This document shows, in pieces, positions 8,714 through 17,931 of a stretch of 64,000 bases of DNA. This DNA is from Ferruginibacter sp050611725 (GTDB taxonomy: Bacteria > Bacteroidota > Bacteroidia > Chitinophagales > Chitinophagaceae). The notes beneath the pieces are model-generated. The model was given only the letters and a program-made list of their open reading frames with translations, made no database searches and was not told the origin of the DNA. The DNA lies in contig NZ_JBODJB010000001.1 of NCBI RefSeq assembly GCF_050611725.1, positions 2,914,001 through 2,978,000 of the forward strand, given 5' to 3'. The translations under genes and the position numbers were made by a program. Each line of letters opens with the position of its first letter. Position 1 is the first letter of the stretch.

Positions 8714-9898
8714 TTATAGCAATTTACAAATAACTAAATCATTTTCCTGCAATACTAAACTATCGGCAGGATGCTGTGCTATACCATCGGCTCCCATAGC
8801 TGCAGTAATATCACCCGAGCCATTAAAATGTAGCGGAACCAATGTAGCCGGATGTCCGGAAATTTTAACAGGAAAGAATTCATCCAAAGAAGACTTTTTC
8901 TGTCTGCTTCCGCATACTGGTAAAATCATTTCTTTTGGACCGGAAAGATCAAAACATTTATGGAGATAAGATCGAATAAATAATTCAAAAGTAACCATGC
9001 AGGAAAAAGGATTACCTGGTAAAGCAAAAACCGTTGCTCCATTTTCAAACTTACCAAACCAAATTGGCTTGCCGGGTTTTATAGCAACTTTATGAAAGAT
9101 CTCTTTCGCTCCCAATTTTTTTAATATCTCCGGCACATAATCAGCATCTCCGGCAGAAACTCCTCCATTCAATATAATAATATCTGCATGTATCACTTTT
9201 GAAACAGCTTCTTCCAATTTATTTTTATCATCAGCTATATGATGACAACTGATAGGAACGATATTTCTTTTTTTCAATAATGCTTTTAATAAATGACTAT
9301 TACTGTTTCTGATCTGTACATCAGCTACCGAACTACCAACAGATACCACTTCGTCTCCTGTTGTTATAATTGCTACTTTAGGTAAACATTCAACCATTAC
9401 TTCATACTTACCTACCGATGCTAGCAAAGCGATCGTAGCTGTATCAATTATTAGCGACTCACTACAGATCAATTCCCGGCTTTTCAGATCCTGTCCCTTT
9501 GCTGCAATATTTTGACCCGATGATATGCTGATATTATTAAATTGAACTTTATTCCCATTTTCATCAGCATCTTCTCTTCTAATAATTACATCAGCATAAA
9601 AAGGAACTGAAGCTCCTGTCATGATTTTATAACATTCCCCTTCATTTATTTTTTTGTCAAAAAACTTTCCGGCATAAATTGTTTCGACAATTGTGAATGC
9701 TCTCACATTATTTTTCCAGTCGGAAAATTTTATTGCATAGCCATCCATCATGGCTCTATTAAAAGGAGGGTAATCTCTATCGGCAATAATTTGCTCTGCC
9801 AAAACCCTGCCCAACGAATCGTCAAGCAAAATCTTTTCTTTACCAAACGATCTTGCATATGATAAAACTATTTCCTGTGCTTCTTTAAATGAAATCAT
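8714..9898 (-). CDS. moeA: Molybdopterin molybdenumtransferase MoeA
   Basis: Inserts molybdenum into adenylated molybdopterin, the last step of Mo-cofactor synthesis, in the cytoplasm. The 394 residues are close to usual MoeA length. Conserved blocks are DRDYPPFNRAMMDGYA near residue 40, KIMTGASVP near 90, ITTGDEV near 177, GGVSAGDADYVPE and ALPGNPFSCMVTFELF. A C-terminal domain ends NDLVICKLL. It belongs to the minus-strand Mo-cofactor group with moaCB and MOSC. The product is needed by the nitrate reductase at the left edge. Confidence 0.94.
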   Translation of the reverse strand: MISFKEAQEIVLSYARSFGKEKILLDDSLGRVLAEQIIADRDYPPFNRAMMDGYAIKFSDWKNNVRAFTIVETIYAGKFFDKKINEGECYKIMTGASVPFYADVIIRREDADENGNKVQFNNISISSGQNIAAKGQDLKSRELICSESLIIDTATIALLASVGKYEVMVECLPKVAIITTGDEVVSVGSSVADVQIRNSNSHLLKALLKKRNIVPISCHHIADDKNKLEEAVSKVIHADIIILNGGVSAGDADYVPEILKKLGAKEIFHKVAIKPGKPIWFGKFENGATVFALPGNPFSCMVTFELFIRSYLHKCFDLSGPKEMILPVCGSRQKKSSLDEFFPVKISGHPATLVPLHFNGSGDITAAMGADGIAQHPADSLVLQENDLVICKLL

Positions 9899-10041
9899 AA
9901 TTGTCCGAATCAGAATTTACAGAATTATTAAATGAACAGAATTTTTGATTTATTTGTAGGACGAGTTATATCAATTCATTTATACTATTGAGATTTTCAC
10001 ATAGAATAAAATCATACATCGCAAATCCAAAATCGTACATA
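9899..10041. other. Spacer between moaCB and moeA with a dispersed repeat word
   Basis: The 143-bp gap breaks an otherwise tight operon. It contains AATCATACATCGCAAATCC and AAATCGTACAT (10008-10040), close to words in the yajC-coaE spacer around 62764-62860. No ORF is seen. Confidence 0.5.
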
Positions 10042-10992
10042 CTAATGCCCTCCCCCAAGCATCATTTTACGAGCATGGAATACAGCAGGCAAAATAGCTT
10101 CCAAACTCTCTCTTGCACCATCTGTACTTCCGGGTAATGTAACGATCAAAGTTTTATCAATTGAACCAGCCACACCACGACTCATCATTGCCAACGGCGT
10201 ACGCATTTGGCCGTAACTGCGAATGGCCTCCATAATCCCTTCAGCATCTCTTTCTAAAATTTCTTTCACTGCTGCAACTGTATTATCTCTCGGACCAAGA
10301 CCTGTACCGCCTGTTGTAAAAATAAAGTGTACATCTTCCGCTACCCATATTCTTATTTGCTGCTGGATCTTTTCTTTATCATCAGGAACAATCGTATAAT
10401 GCTTAACGTTAGCATTAACGGCTGATAACATTTGCTGGATCATTTTGCCACTATTATCTTGTCTTTCGCCTGCAGCAGTAGAATCAGAACAAACTAATAC
10501 AGCACAAGTTGGCGGGGTATTGAAAAACTTTTTACGATCGCTTTTACCCCCTTTCTTTTCCAGCAATTTTATGCTGCCGATCTCCAATTGTGTGTCAACA
10601 GGCTTTAGCATATCATAAATTTCTAAAGCAGCAACAGAAACTGCAGTCAGCATTTCCATTTCTATTCCTGTTCGGCCAATAGACTTAGCTTCTCCGGTTA
10701 TTACGACACCTGTTCTGCTCAATATCGTTTCATTAAAATTTTCTTTATGCAACGACGCATCCAAAAATTCAAATTCAATATTCATTCCATCTATCGCAAC
10801 AGGATGACAATGCGGCAATAATTGTGGTGTGCTTTTGGCGCCAACAAAACCTGCAGCTCTTGCCACATCAAATAAATTACCCTTTGGCAATTCATTGTTT
10901 TTGATCTTATCGATTGTTGCCTGGCTGCAAAAGATAATTCCGATAGCTTTTGCAGTTCTTAATGTGATCTGTTTATGTGTAATATCTCTCAT
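10042..10992 (-). CDS. moaCB: Bifunctional MoaC-MoaB molybdenum-cofactor protein
   Basis: Natural fusion of 316 residues. Residues 1 to ~155 match MoaC (cyclic pyranopterin monophosphate synthase; LPHCHPVAIDGMNIEFEF and GIEMEMLTAVSVAALEIYDM). Residues ~160-316 match MoaB/MogA (molybdopterin adenylyltransferase fold; FTTGGTGLGPRDNTVAAV and TLPGSTDGARESLEAILPAV). The fusion would couple an early and a late step of the pathway. Its start overlaps the end of the MOSC gene by 4 bp, implying translational coupling. MoaA, MoaD and MoaE are not in this window. Confidence 0.93.
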   Translation of the reverse strand: MRDITHKQITLRTAKAIGIIFCSQATIDKIKNNELPKGNLFDVARAAGFVGAKSTPQLLPHCHPVAIDGMNIEFEFLDASLHKENFNETILSRTGVVITGEAKSIGRTGIEMEMLTAVSVAALEIYDMLKPVDTQLEIGSIKLLEKKGGKSDRKKFFNTPPTCAVLVCSDSTAAGERQDNSGKMIQQMLSAVNANVKHYTIVPDDKEKIQQQIRIWVAEDVHFIFTTGGTGLGPRDNTVAAVKEILERDAEGIMEAIRSYGQMRTPLAMMSRGVAGSIDKTLIVTLPGSTDGARESLEAILPAVFHARKMMLGGGH

Positions 10993-11810
10993 TTTACAAT
11001 AATCTTTCTACGTTTTGTTTTTAATATAGTAATTGAATCCCCAACATTGATCGTGCCCAATCCACCGTGAATAACATTCTGCCCGAAATAAATATTGAAA
11101 TTTTTCTTGCGGTATGTTGACAATGTCTTCAGCGGTTCTTTATTTTTTTCTGCGGTATTTTGATTGATCGTTGTAACAACACATCGACTGCATAATTTTA
11201 CTCCGTAAAAATCAATTCCATTGATCATAAAAGCTGCCATGATATCTTCCTCAAATGGCTGCCCACCCTTGAAAACAATATTCGGTCTGAAACGATTCAT
11301 GGGAACAGGATCATCCAGCCTCTTATTAAGGTCTTCCAATGAAGCTTCCCCGATCATCAACATCGGATAACCATCAGACAAACTGGTAATATCTTTATTG
11401 ATAGCATAATACGAATTTACTTTTCTTCTTGTTTCATCGGGCATATATACCAACCTGCAGGGAATTGACAGCATCTCAGTAAACCATTCATTTACTACCG
11501 AACTCATAACCTGTGCCTTTCCGGTAAAACTCCATACTGTTGCCTGAACGAGTTCGTTTGTTTCGGGAAGAAAAGGTATATAAATTGATTGATTATTAAT
11601 TTTATGTGACACTTGTAGTCCGCTTGCAGTTAAAGTAACCTGCAATAAAGCCATTTGTGGAAATTCACGCTGTGTAAGAAAATTGTTTTTCTTGTCGATA
11701 AGCATCCAGCGTCTGTCGTATTTAAATCCTCTATCGGTGAGCTCAGCAGATGTTATAGATATGCCTCCAAGAGATTTTATGGGGTAGATATATAGCTGAC
11801 TTACCTGCAT
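10989..11810 (-). CDS. MOSC-domain protein (mARC/YcbX-like)
   Basis: Protein of 273 residues with an N-terminal MOSC beta-barrel domain (IYPIKSLGGISIT, RGFKYDRRWMLID) and a C-terminal MOSC domain (about 130-265). C210 in LCSRCVVTTINQ aligns with the conserved cysteine that ligates molybdenum in mARC-type amidoxime reductases. No C-terminal ferredoxin domain as in YcbX is present. It starts the tightly coupled pair with moaCB and probably uses the cofactor the cluster makes. The physiological substrate cannot be read from sequence. Confidence 0.85.
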   Translation of the reverse strand: MQVSQLYIYPIKSLGGISITSAELTDRGFKYDRRWMLIDKKNNFLTQREFPQMALLQVTLTASGLQVSHKINNQSIYIPFLPETNELVQATVWSFTGKAQVMSSVVNEWFTEMLSIPCRLVYMPDETRRKVNSYYAINKDITSLSDGYPMLMIGEASLEDLNKRLDDPVPMNRFRPNIVFKGGQPFEEDIMAAFMINGIDFYGVKLCSRCVVTTINQNTAEKNKEPLKTLSTYRKKNFNIYFGQNVIHGGLGTINVGDSITILKTKRRKIIVK

Positions 11811-11957
11811 AGTGCAAATATATTTCTCTTATTGCACTAATTGAAACGAATTAGGTGAATATGCACTTATATTATTTCGACGAGGAAGAGATAAAGAGGT
11901 ATTTTCACTATTGATAACACTAAACACTTCCATCGTCGAAATAACTAGTGTGGTAAT

Positions 11958-12356
11958 TTACTCTACTCCAATATATACTTTATCATCTTCTACTTTTACA
12001 GGATAAGTTTTAATAGCACATTCATCGCCGCTTAAACATTCACCGGTAAGTAAACTGAAAGTTTTTTTATGAAATGGACAAGCCACTTTAGGTTCACAAG
12101 CTTCTCCGGCACTGCCGATCATACCACGGCTCAAAGCCATTTGTTTTTTATGCGGACAAAGATTTTGTGTTGCAAACCATTCTCCTCTTCTGGTAAAATT
12201 GAAAATAGCAATTTGTTCATCTTCATACTTTACACAAGCGCCACCATTCATGGGAACATCAGCAGCATAACATGCAAAGAACCAAACGCCCCCATCCCCT
12301 AAAGGGGAGTTCTCGAAGGAGTTTACTGTTACAGTTTGATTATCTAGTCCAGCCAT
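11958..12356 (-). CDS. nirD: Nitrite reductase small subunit NirD, with in-frame palindromic insert
   Basis: Rieske-fold small subunit of assimilatory NADH-nitrite reductase, 132 residues. It keeps both ligand pairs of a Rieske centre, C67-P-H69 and C93-P-F-H96, whereas many NirD proteins have lost them. Residues 14-23 (FENSPLGDGG) are encoded by a copy of the dispersed CCCCTAAAGGGG palindrome, just before the conserved WFFACYAADVP. The protein therefore carries an added N-terminal linker. It follows nirB on the same strand, and the 61-bp gap holds a second, inverted copy. The start at 12356 is the only good ATG upstream of the insert. Confidence 0.9.
   Translation of the reverse strand: MAGLDNQTVTVNSFENSPLGDGGVWFFACYAADVPMNGGACVKYEDEQIAIFNFTRRGEWFATQNLCPHKKQMALSRGMIGSAGEACEPKVACPFHKKTFSLLTGECLSGDECAIKTYPVKVEDDKVYIGVE
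12289..12319 (-). repeat. Palindromic element copy inside nirD
   Basis: Plus strand reads CCCCCATCCCCTAAAGGGGA then GTTCTCGAAGG. On the coding strand it is read as NSPLGDGG. Strand given is the one reading that peptide. Confidence 0.85.
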
Positions 12357-12383
12357 ATTTTGTTTTTTTAAAATTTATAATCT

Positions 12384-12415
12384 TTGAAGAACTCCCCTTT
12401 AGGGGACGGGGGTGG
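12384..12415 (+). repeat. Palindromic element copy between nirB and nirD
   Basis: ACTCCCCTTTAGGGGACGGG on the plus strand, preceded by TTTGAAGA. It is inverted relative to the copy in nirD and begins directly after the nirB stop codon. The two copies could pair in the nirB-nirD transcript. Confidence 0.85.
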
Positions 12416-12417
12416 AA

Positions 12418-14922
12418 CTACCATTCTTTTGCTTTTACCTGCTCTCTCATAGGCACTAACGCTGATGTTGGATCTTTTTCCTTTGGAGCATTTACAAAAT
12501 GATTAAAGCGTTTACGCATTTCAGGATTCTCAATAGCTGCCTTCCATTCACATTGATAAGTGTTGACATGTTGTTGCATTGCGGCTTCCAACTCTTCGCC
12601 AATACCGAGACTATCATTTACGATAACATTTTTCAAATACGCCATGCCGCCTTCCATTTTATTTAACCAAGTAGCAGTACGAGTAAGCGGATCTGCGGTT
12701 TTTACGTAGAACATCAGGAACCGATCTAGATATTTTATACAAGTCTCTTTATCTATATCCGTTGCCAGTAATTGTGCATGCTGCGGCTTACTGCCCCCAT
12801 TGCCACACACATATAAGTTCCACCCTTTTTCTGTTGCGATGATACCAAAGTCTTTACTTTGAGCCTCTGCACATTCTCGGATGCAACCACTTACACCGCC
12901 TTTTAATTTATGAGGAGAGCGAAGTCCTTTGTATCTATCTTCCACTTCAATGGCGAAACTAACGGAATCGTGTAACCCAAAACGACACCAGGTACTACCT
13001 ACACAACTTTTAACCGTACGCAGTGATTTGCCATACGCATGACCACTTTCAAAACCTGCATCTATCAACTCTTCCCAGATATCGGGAAGATCACTGAGAT
13101 GAGCACCGAATAAATCTATCCTTTGTCCGCCTGTGATTTTTGTATAGAGATTATACTTTTTACCTACGGTTCCAATCGCAATTAATTTATCCGGCGTTAT
13201 CTCTCCACCTGCTATACGAGGCACTACTGAATAAGTACCTCCCTTTTGAATATTGGCTAAAAAGCGGTCATTACTATCTTGTATGGTGTCTTGTTTTAAA
13301 ATAAGATCATTCCATAAACTTGCTAAAATGCTTGCCACAACAGGTTTACAAACTTCACATCCATCTCCCTTACCATATTTCGTCAACACTTCATCGTATG
13401 TGTGTATACCATCAATTTTTATAAGACTTAATAATTCCTGACGGGAGTAATCGAAGTGTTCACATACTACATTTTTCACATACACACCATTCGCTTTCAT
13501 TGTACCAGCTATCAGGTCTTTTACCAATGGCACACAGCCGCCACAACCGGTACCAGCCTTGGTACATTTTTTCATGCCATCGATCGTAGTACAATTTTGT
13601 TCATTCACAGCAGAGCAAATAGCACCTTTAGTAACTGCTTCGCAACTACAGATTAGTGCATCATCCGGCAAACTCATTACTCCTGTGCCTGCATCACTCT
13701 CTCCGCCTCTGCTGCCTAAGATCAAATCTTCGGGATTAGGAGGAAGAACAATTTTATTATTTACAGTTTGCAATAAAATATTATATGCATCTGCATCCCC
13801 TATTAAAATACCACCCAACAAATATTTCCCATCGGTTGTTAGGTTGATCCTTTTATAAATGCCTTTATGCGTATCTTCAAAAACGATCGTTCTTCCATCA
13901 GGCTCAGTAACAAAGGGGTCGCCAAAGCTTGCAACATCCACACCAATTAATTTTAATTTTGTGCTCATGTCAAAACCGTTGAAAGACTTATCACCACCAC
14001 AAAGATTAGCGGCAACCACTTCAGCCATTTCATAACCGGGAGCTACAAGTCCATAGATCATACCATTGTGCAAAGCACATTCACCAATAGCAAAAATATT
14101 AGAGTCACTTGTCTGTAATTTTTCATTTACCTGAATTCCACCTCTGGAGCCAACTTCAAGGCCGGCCAATTTTGCTATTTCATCACGGGGACGAATACCT
14201 GCAGAAATCACCAGCATATCCAGCTCCATTTTTGTGTCATCGGCAAATTGTAAATTGCTGATCGCATCTTCACCGTTAATAGAGCTTGTACTTTTATTAA
14301 GATGAATTTGTAATCCCAATGCTTTCAATTTACTTTCAAGCATAGTACTGCCTGCACTATCAATTTGCCTTGGCATTAAACGTGGTGCAAATTCAATCAC
14401 ATGCGTTTCTTCAATTCCAAGATCGATCAAAGCTTTGGCAGCTTCAAGCCCCAATAACCCGCCACCGATCACTGCACCTTTTTTCGCTTTTTTAGCATGC
14501 GCCTTCATCATATCAAGATCTTCAATCGTACGATATACAAAAACACCTTCTTTTTCAACACCGGGAATATTAGGTACAAAAGCAGATGAACCTGTTGCCA
14601 AAACCAAATAATCGTAAGACTGTGTAATTCCTTTTTGAGAATGTATCGTTTTATTTTGTCTGTTTATTTCCAAAACAGGATCACTAAGATGTAGCTGAAT
14701 TCCATTTTCTTCGTACCACTCCAATGAGCTCATACTAAGGTCTTCGGCGGTTTTACCGCTGAAGTATTCACTAAGATGAACCCGATCGTATGCCCTACGA
14801 GGCTCTTCACCAAAAACTATCAAATTAAAATCGGTAGATTTTGCCAATAATCTTTCGCAAAATTTATAGCCTACCATACCATTGCCAATAACAACCACGG
14901 TGGGTTTTGTTGAATTTTCCAT
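12418..14922 (-). CDS. nirB: NADH-dependent nitrite reductase large subunit NirB
   Basis: Cytoplasmic siroheme enzyme reducing nitrite to ammonia, 834 residues. In order it has an FAD/NAD(P)-binding pyridine nucleotide-disulphide oxidoreductase part (GNGMVGYKFCERLL near 13, GGGLLGLEAA near 150, FAIGECALH near 280). Next come BFD-like [2Fe-2S] regions (LICSCEAVTKGAI with KCTKAGTGCGGC). The C-terminal siroheme/[4Fe-4S] part shows CVGSTWCRFGLHDSV and GCIRECAEAQSKDFGIIAT. It is paired with nirD downstream. The AT-rich upstream region with palindromes and a 19-bp direct repeat is the likely promoter region. Confidence 0.96.
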   Translation of the reverse strand: MENSTKPTVVVIGNGMVGYKFCERLLAKSTDFNLIVFGEEPRRAYDRVHLSEYFSGKTAEDLSMSSLEWYEENGIQLHLSDPVLEINRQNKTIHSQKGITQSYDYLVLATGSSAFVPNIPGVEKEGVFVYRTIEDLDMMKAHAKKAKKGAVIGGGLLGLEAAKALIDLGIEETHVIEFAPRLMPRQIDSAGSTMLESKLKALGLQIHLNKSTSSINGEDAISNLQFADDTKMELDMLVISAGIRPRDEIAKLAGLEVGSRGGIQVNEKLQTSDSNIFAIGECALHNGMIYGLVAPGYEMAEVVAANLCGGDKSFNGFDMSTKLKLIGVDVASFGDPFVTEPDGRTIVFEDTHKGIYKRINLTTDGKYLLGGILIGDADAYNILLQTVNNKIVLPPNPEDLILGSRGGESDAGTGVMSLPDDALICSCEAVTKGAICSAVNEQNCTTIDGMKKCTKAGTGCGGCVPLVKDLIAGTMKANGVYVKNVVCEHFDYSRQELLSLIKIDGIHTYDEVLTKYGKGDGCEVCKPVVASILASLWNDLILKQDTIQDSNDRFLANIQKGGTYSVVPRIAGGEITPDKLIAIGTVGKKYNLYTKITGGQRIDLFGAHLSDLPDIWEELIDAGFESGHAYGKSLRTVKSCVGSTWCRFGLHDSVSFAIEVEDRYKGLRSPHKLKGGVSGCIRECAEAQSKDFGIIATEKGWNLYVCGNGGSKPQHAQLLATDIDKETCIKYLDRFLMFYVKTADPLTRTATWLNKMEGGMAYLKNVIVNDSLGIGEELEAAMQQHVNTYQCEWKAAIENPEMRKRFNHFVNAPKEKDPTSALVPMREQVKAKEW

Positions 14923-14989
14923 TCTAGAAAATTTATTGTGTTACTGGCAAGAAATCGTTGAAGAATAATGAAAAACGACAAAATCATTT

Positions 14990-15135
14990 ACATTAAAATA
15001 AATAATATGCATTATTTATCTAACAATATTACGAAATTATATTAAAATTATATAATTAAAATCATATAATTTTTATTATAAAGTAATAAATAGTGCTTTA
15101 AAGCATGATATAAAACACATTAAAATAAATAATAT
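14990..15135. promoter_or_regulatory. nirB upstream region with palindromes and a 19-bp direct repeat
   Basis: ACATTAAAATAAATAATAT occurs exactly twice, at 14990-15008 and 15117-15135. The first copy overlaps a palindrome, ATAAATAAT/ATTATTTAT (about 15000-15021). Another dyad, AAAATTATAT/ATATAATTTT, lies around 15042-15071. Together these suggest regulator binding upstream of nirB, but no known box is recognised. Confidence 0.5.
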
Positions 15136-15153
15136 TTAATATTGGGGAGAGAT

Positions 15154-16206
15154 TTATTGAATCCAATTTGCCACGCCCCCCTTGAGACTTACAGCATTTT
15201 TAAAGCCAACATGTTGCAGATATTGAGCAGCCTGCAGACTACGGCTACCTATTTGGCAATAACAAATAACTGTATCGGCTTGAGCAAATGGAAATGAAGT
15301 TTGCTTTAATAAGATTGGTAAGGGAATAAGGTCGCCGCCAATATTAAAAGTATTATGTTCAGTCGGCTCTCTTACGTCTATCAGATAAAAAGAAAGATTG
15401 TTTTCGACTTTTTGAGAAAATTCAGCTTGTGAAATTTCCAATGGTTGTAATGGTTGCTGAAAACGTTCGATACTTTTTTGTCTGCTGTCTATCAGTGTAG
15501 GATATTTGATTTGCCTTATAGTATTCTCTATCGCATTGAACTGACAAAGTTTACCTGCAAGCACATCTGGTAAACCGAGAATAACTTTAACCACTTCATT
15601 GGCCATCATTGTACCGATGATACCGGTAACAATATTATATGCTCCGATATCAGCACAACTCTGAATACCTTCATTTGTTTCATTGGGAAATAAACAACGT
15701 AATGTGGGTGATTGTTGATAATTAAAAACAGTTACATGCCCTTCAGTTTGATGAATGGCACCATACACCAATGGTCTATCTAACACAACGCAAGCATCGT
15801 TGATCAGGTATCGAACCTGAAAATTATCCGTACAATCTACAACAACATCATACGCATTCATAAGTGATAAAACATTTGTTTCATCAACAATCATATCATG
15901 CGCTTGAATAATAATGCCCGGATTATAAAGCGAAAGTTTTTTTTTGGCTGTTAATGCTTTTGATTTTCCTATATCATCAAACGAAAATAAAACCTGTCTG
16001 TGTAAATTAGAAACTGCAACAACATCATAATCTGCAATGCCAATTGTGCCAATTCCGGATCCTGCCAAATACTGTAAACACGGGCATCCCAGCCCACCTG
16101 CTCCAATTACTAAAACCCTAGACTCCTGCAATTGCAATTGCCCATTGTTTCCAATAAAAGAAAGCTTTTGATGACTTTGATAATATTGCTGGGGATCAAA
16201 TTGCAT
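15154..16206 (-). CDS. moeB: MoeB/ThiF-type adenylyltransferase fused to a rhodanese domain
   Basis: Activates the C terminus of a small sulfur carrier (MoaD or ThiS) by adenylation. The 350 residues split into a ThiF/E1 domain (about 1-245) and a C-terminal rhodanese domain (about 260-350). The first shows GAGGLGCPCLQYLAGSGIG, DYDVVAVSNLHRQVLFS and DCTDNFQVRYLINDAC. The second has active-site loop CYCQIGSRS. This MOCS3-like architecture can both activate and sulfurate the carrier. The usual zinc CxxC pairs of MoeB are not obvious here; only one cysteine of RCLFP remains. Position beside nirBD and Mo-cofactor genes favours MoeB over ThiF. Confidence 0.88.
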   Translation of the reverse strand: MQFDPQQYYQSHQKLSFIGNNGQLQLQESRVLVIGAGGLGCPCLQYLAGSGIGTIGIADYDVVAVSNLHRQVLFSFDDIGKSKALTAKKKLSLYNPGIIIQAHDMIVDETNVLSLMNAYDVVVDCTDNFQVRYLINDACVVLDRPLVYGAIHQTEGHVTVFNYQQSPTLRCLFPNETNEGIQSCADIGAYNIVTGIIGTMMANEVVKVILGLPDVLAGKLCQFNAIENTIRQIKYPTLIDSRQKSIERFQQPLQPLEISQAEFSQKVENNLSFYLIDVREPTEHNTFNIGGDLIPLPILLKQTSFPFAQADTVICYCQIGSRSLQAAQYLQHVGFKNAVSLKGGVANWIQ

Positions 16207-16248
16207 TCAACAAAATTAATGATTGATCGAAAGCAATCAACATAAAAA

Positions 16249-16749
16249 TCAATGTGGTAATTTTTCTCTTACTAAACCATAAACCCATGTACCTGCAATT
16301 GCACTCAATAATACAACTGCAATAACGGTAGCGCCGCTGCCTATCAATGCGTATAGAGGACCGGGACAAGCACCGGTAATTGCCCATCCTAACCCGAATA
16401 AAAGTCCGCCAAAGATCTGCCCCTTATTGAACGCATGTTGTTTGAATTCAATTTTTTCTCCGTGAATGGTTTTGATTTTAAACTTTTTTATCAACCAAAC
16501 TGAAAGTGCGCCAACCGCCACAGCACTGCCTATTACACCATACATATGGAATGATTCTAAGCGAAACATTTCCTGAATGCGAAACCAGCTTATAATTTCT
16601 GATTTTACAAATATTATTCCCAATGCTATTCCGGCAAATAAATATTTGAAATTATGATACCATTTTAACTCAATGCTGCTTTCATTCACACATATTGCAT
16701 CTAATGAACGCACTTCAAAATCCTGATTTGTTTCTATGTTTGTTTGCAT
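16249..16749 (-). CDS. YeeE/YedE-family half protein (second of pair)
   Basis: Membrane protein of 166 residues with about four hydrophobic helices and the family motif GWAITGACPGPLYALIGSG. That motif contains the conserved cysteine of the YeeE/YedE (sulf_transp, TsuA-like) fold. It is half the length of full YeeE and is preceded by a matching half gene 9 bp upstream, so the two probably form a heterodimer. Family members move thiosulfate or related sulfur compounds. Sulfur supply to the rhodanese/MoeB next door is conceivable but is inference. Confidence 0.82.
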   Translation of the reverse strand: MQTNIETNQDFEVRSLDAICVNESSIELKWYHNFKYLFAGIALGIIFVKSEIISWFRIQEMFRLESFHMYGVIGSAVAVGALSVWLIKKFKIKTIHGEKIEFKQHAFNKGQIFGGLLFGLGWAITGACPGPLYALIGSGATVIAVVLLSAIAGTWVYGLVREKLPH

Positions 16750-16758
16750 TTTATTTTT

Positions 16759-17328
16759 TTAAAGAGAAAGAATGAATGGAAGAATTAAATTGGTCATGAT
16801 AAAACCACCGATCATAAAACAACAGGTTGCAATGAGTGAAGGTAGCTGCAAAGTTGATAGACCCATTATTGAATGACCGCTTGTACAACCTCCTGCATAC
16901 CTTGTACCGAAGCCGATCATAAAACCTCCTATCACCATCATAATAAAACCTCTGACCGTAAGCAAAGCTTGCCAGTTGAACAATTGCTTAGGTGCAAGAC
17001 CTGAATAATCAGTAATACCATATTCCGATAGTTGTGCAACAAGTCTAGCATCTGCATTAACCGGCTCTGGATTTGCAAGAAAACTGAGTGTAACGAATGC
17101 ACCCAACAGAATACCTGAAACAAAAAATAAATTCCACAGTTCTCTCTTCCAATCGTATTTAAAATAACTGATATTAGACGGTAATACTATTGCACATACA
17201 TGACGTAAGGAGGAACTAATGCCAAACGATTTATTGCCAATGATCAAAAGCAATGGTACGGTTAGTCCTATAAGCGGCCCGGCTACATACCAAGGCCATG
17301 GCTGTTTTATCCATTCAATTAAATTCAT
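16759..17328 (-). CDS. YeeE/YedE-family half protein (first of pair)
   Basis: Membrane protein of 189 residues with about five hydrophobic segments. The signature GTRYAGGCTSGHSIMGLSTLQ has the conserved cysteine-glycine-His pattern of YeeE/YedE thiosulfate-type transporters. The partner half gene follows after 9 bp. A weak -7-like TACCTTTA lies on the minus strand at 17378-17385, so this may be the first gene of its operon. Confidence 0.83.
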   Translation of the reverse strand: MNLIEWIKQPWPWYVAGPLIGLTVPLLLIIGNKSFGISSSLRHVCAIVLPSNISYFKYDWKRELWNLFFVSGILLGAFVTLSFLANPEPVNADARLVAQLSEYGITDYSGLAPKQLFNWQALLTVRGFIMMVIGGFMIGFGTRYAGGCTSGHSIMGLSTLQLPSLIATCCFMIGGFIMTNLILPFILSL

Positions 17329-17931
17329 TTTATAGTTTGATTATGTAAATAATTATAATGCTGTAACACTAGCAAAATAAAGGTAGCAATATTTTTGAAA
17401 CGAAATTTTAATTGATGTTAAACTAGTTATGCAACTGTGGGATGAATAACACCTATACATAACATGACCAAAAGTGTCATAGATGTTGAATATTCTGTTC
17501 AACCAAATGAAAAAGCAAACTGAAAAAAATATAATCTCTTGAAAATGTTTGATTAAGAAAAAAAGTCTTTTTTATCTTCCTGTTTTTTATTCGATGTGTT
17601 TAAAAATATATATTTTCGCCTCCGAAATTTTTCTCATTTGGCATAGTAATTGGTTAATAGGCCGTGAGATTGATTCAATAATGAAAAAATGCGATTGAGT
17701 TAACTTACAGACATTCAACGACAGACGAGCAGTTGTGCCTAAAAAGCCAATGAAAAACCCATCGGACGATCATTAATACAGCAATTTTTCTTTCAATTTA
17801 TCGTTTTTAATATACCCCTTAAAACCCTTTACCGGCCTGCGAAACAACAGATTGTTGCTAATTTGTTCAGTAGTAATTACTTAAGAGTTTGTAAAGAAAA
17901 AAGTTTTAAAATAATATCTAAAAGAAAAACC
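17329..17931. other. Long divergent intergenic region
   Basis: About 600 bp between the YeeE pair and the protease gene. No ORF of conviction is seen. A TATATTTTCG stretch near 17610 could be a -7 box for a long plus-strand leader. Nothing else is recognisable. Confidence 0.4.
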
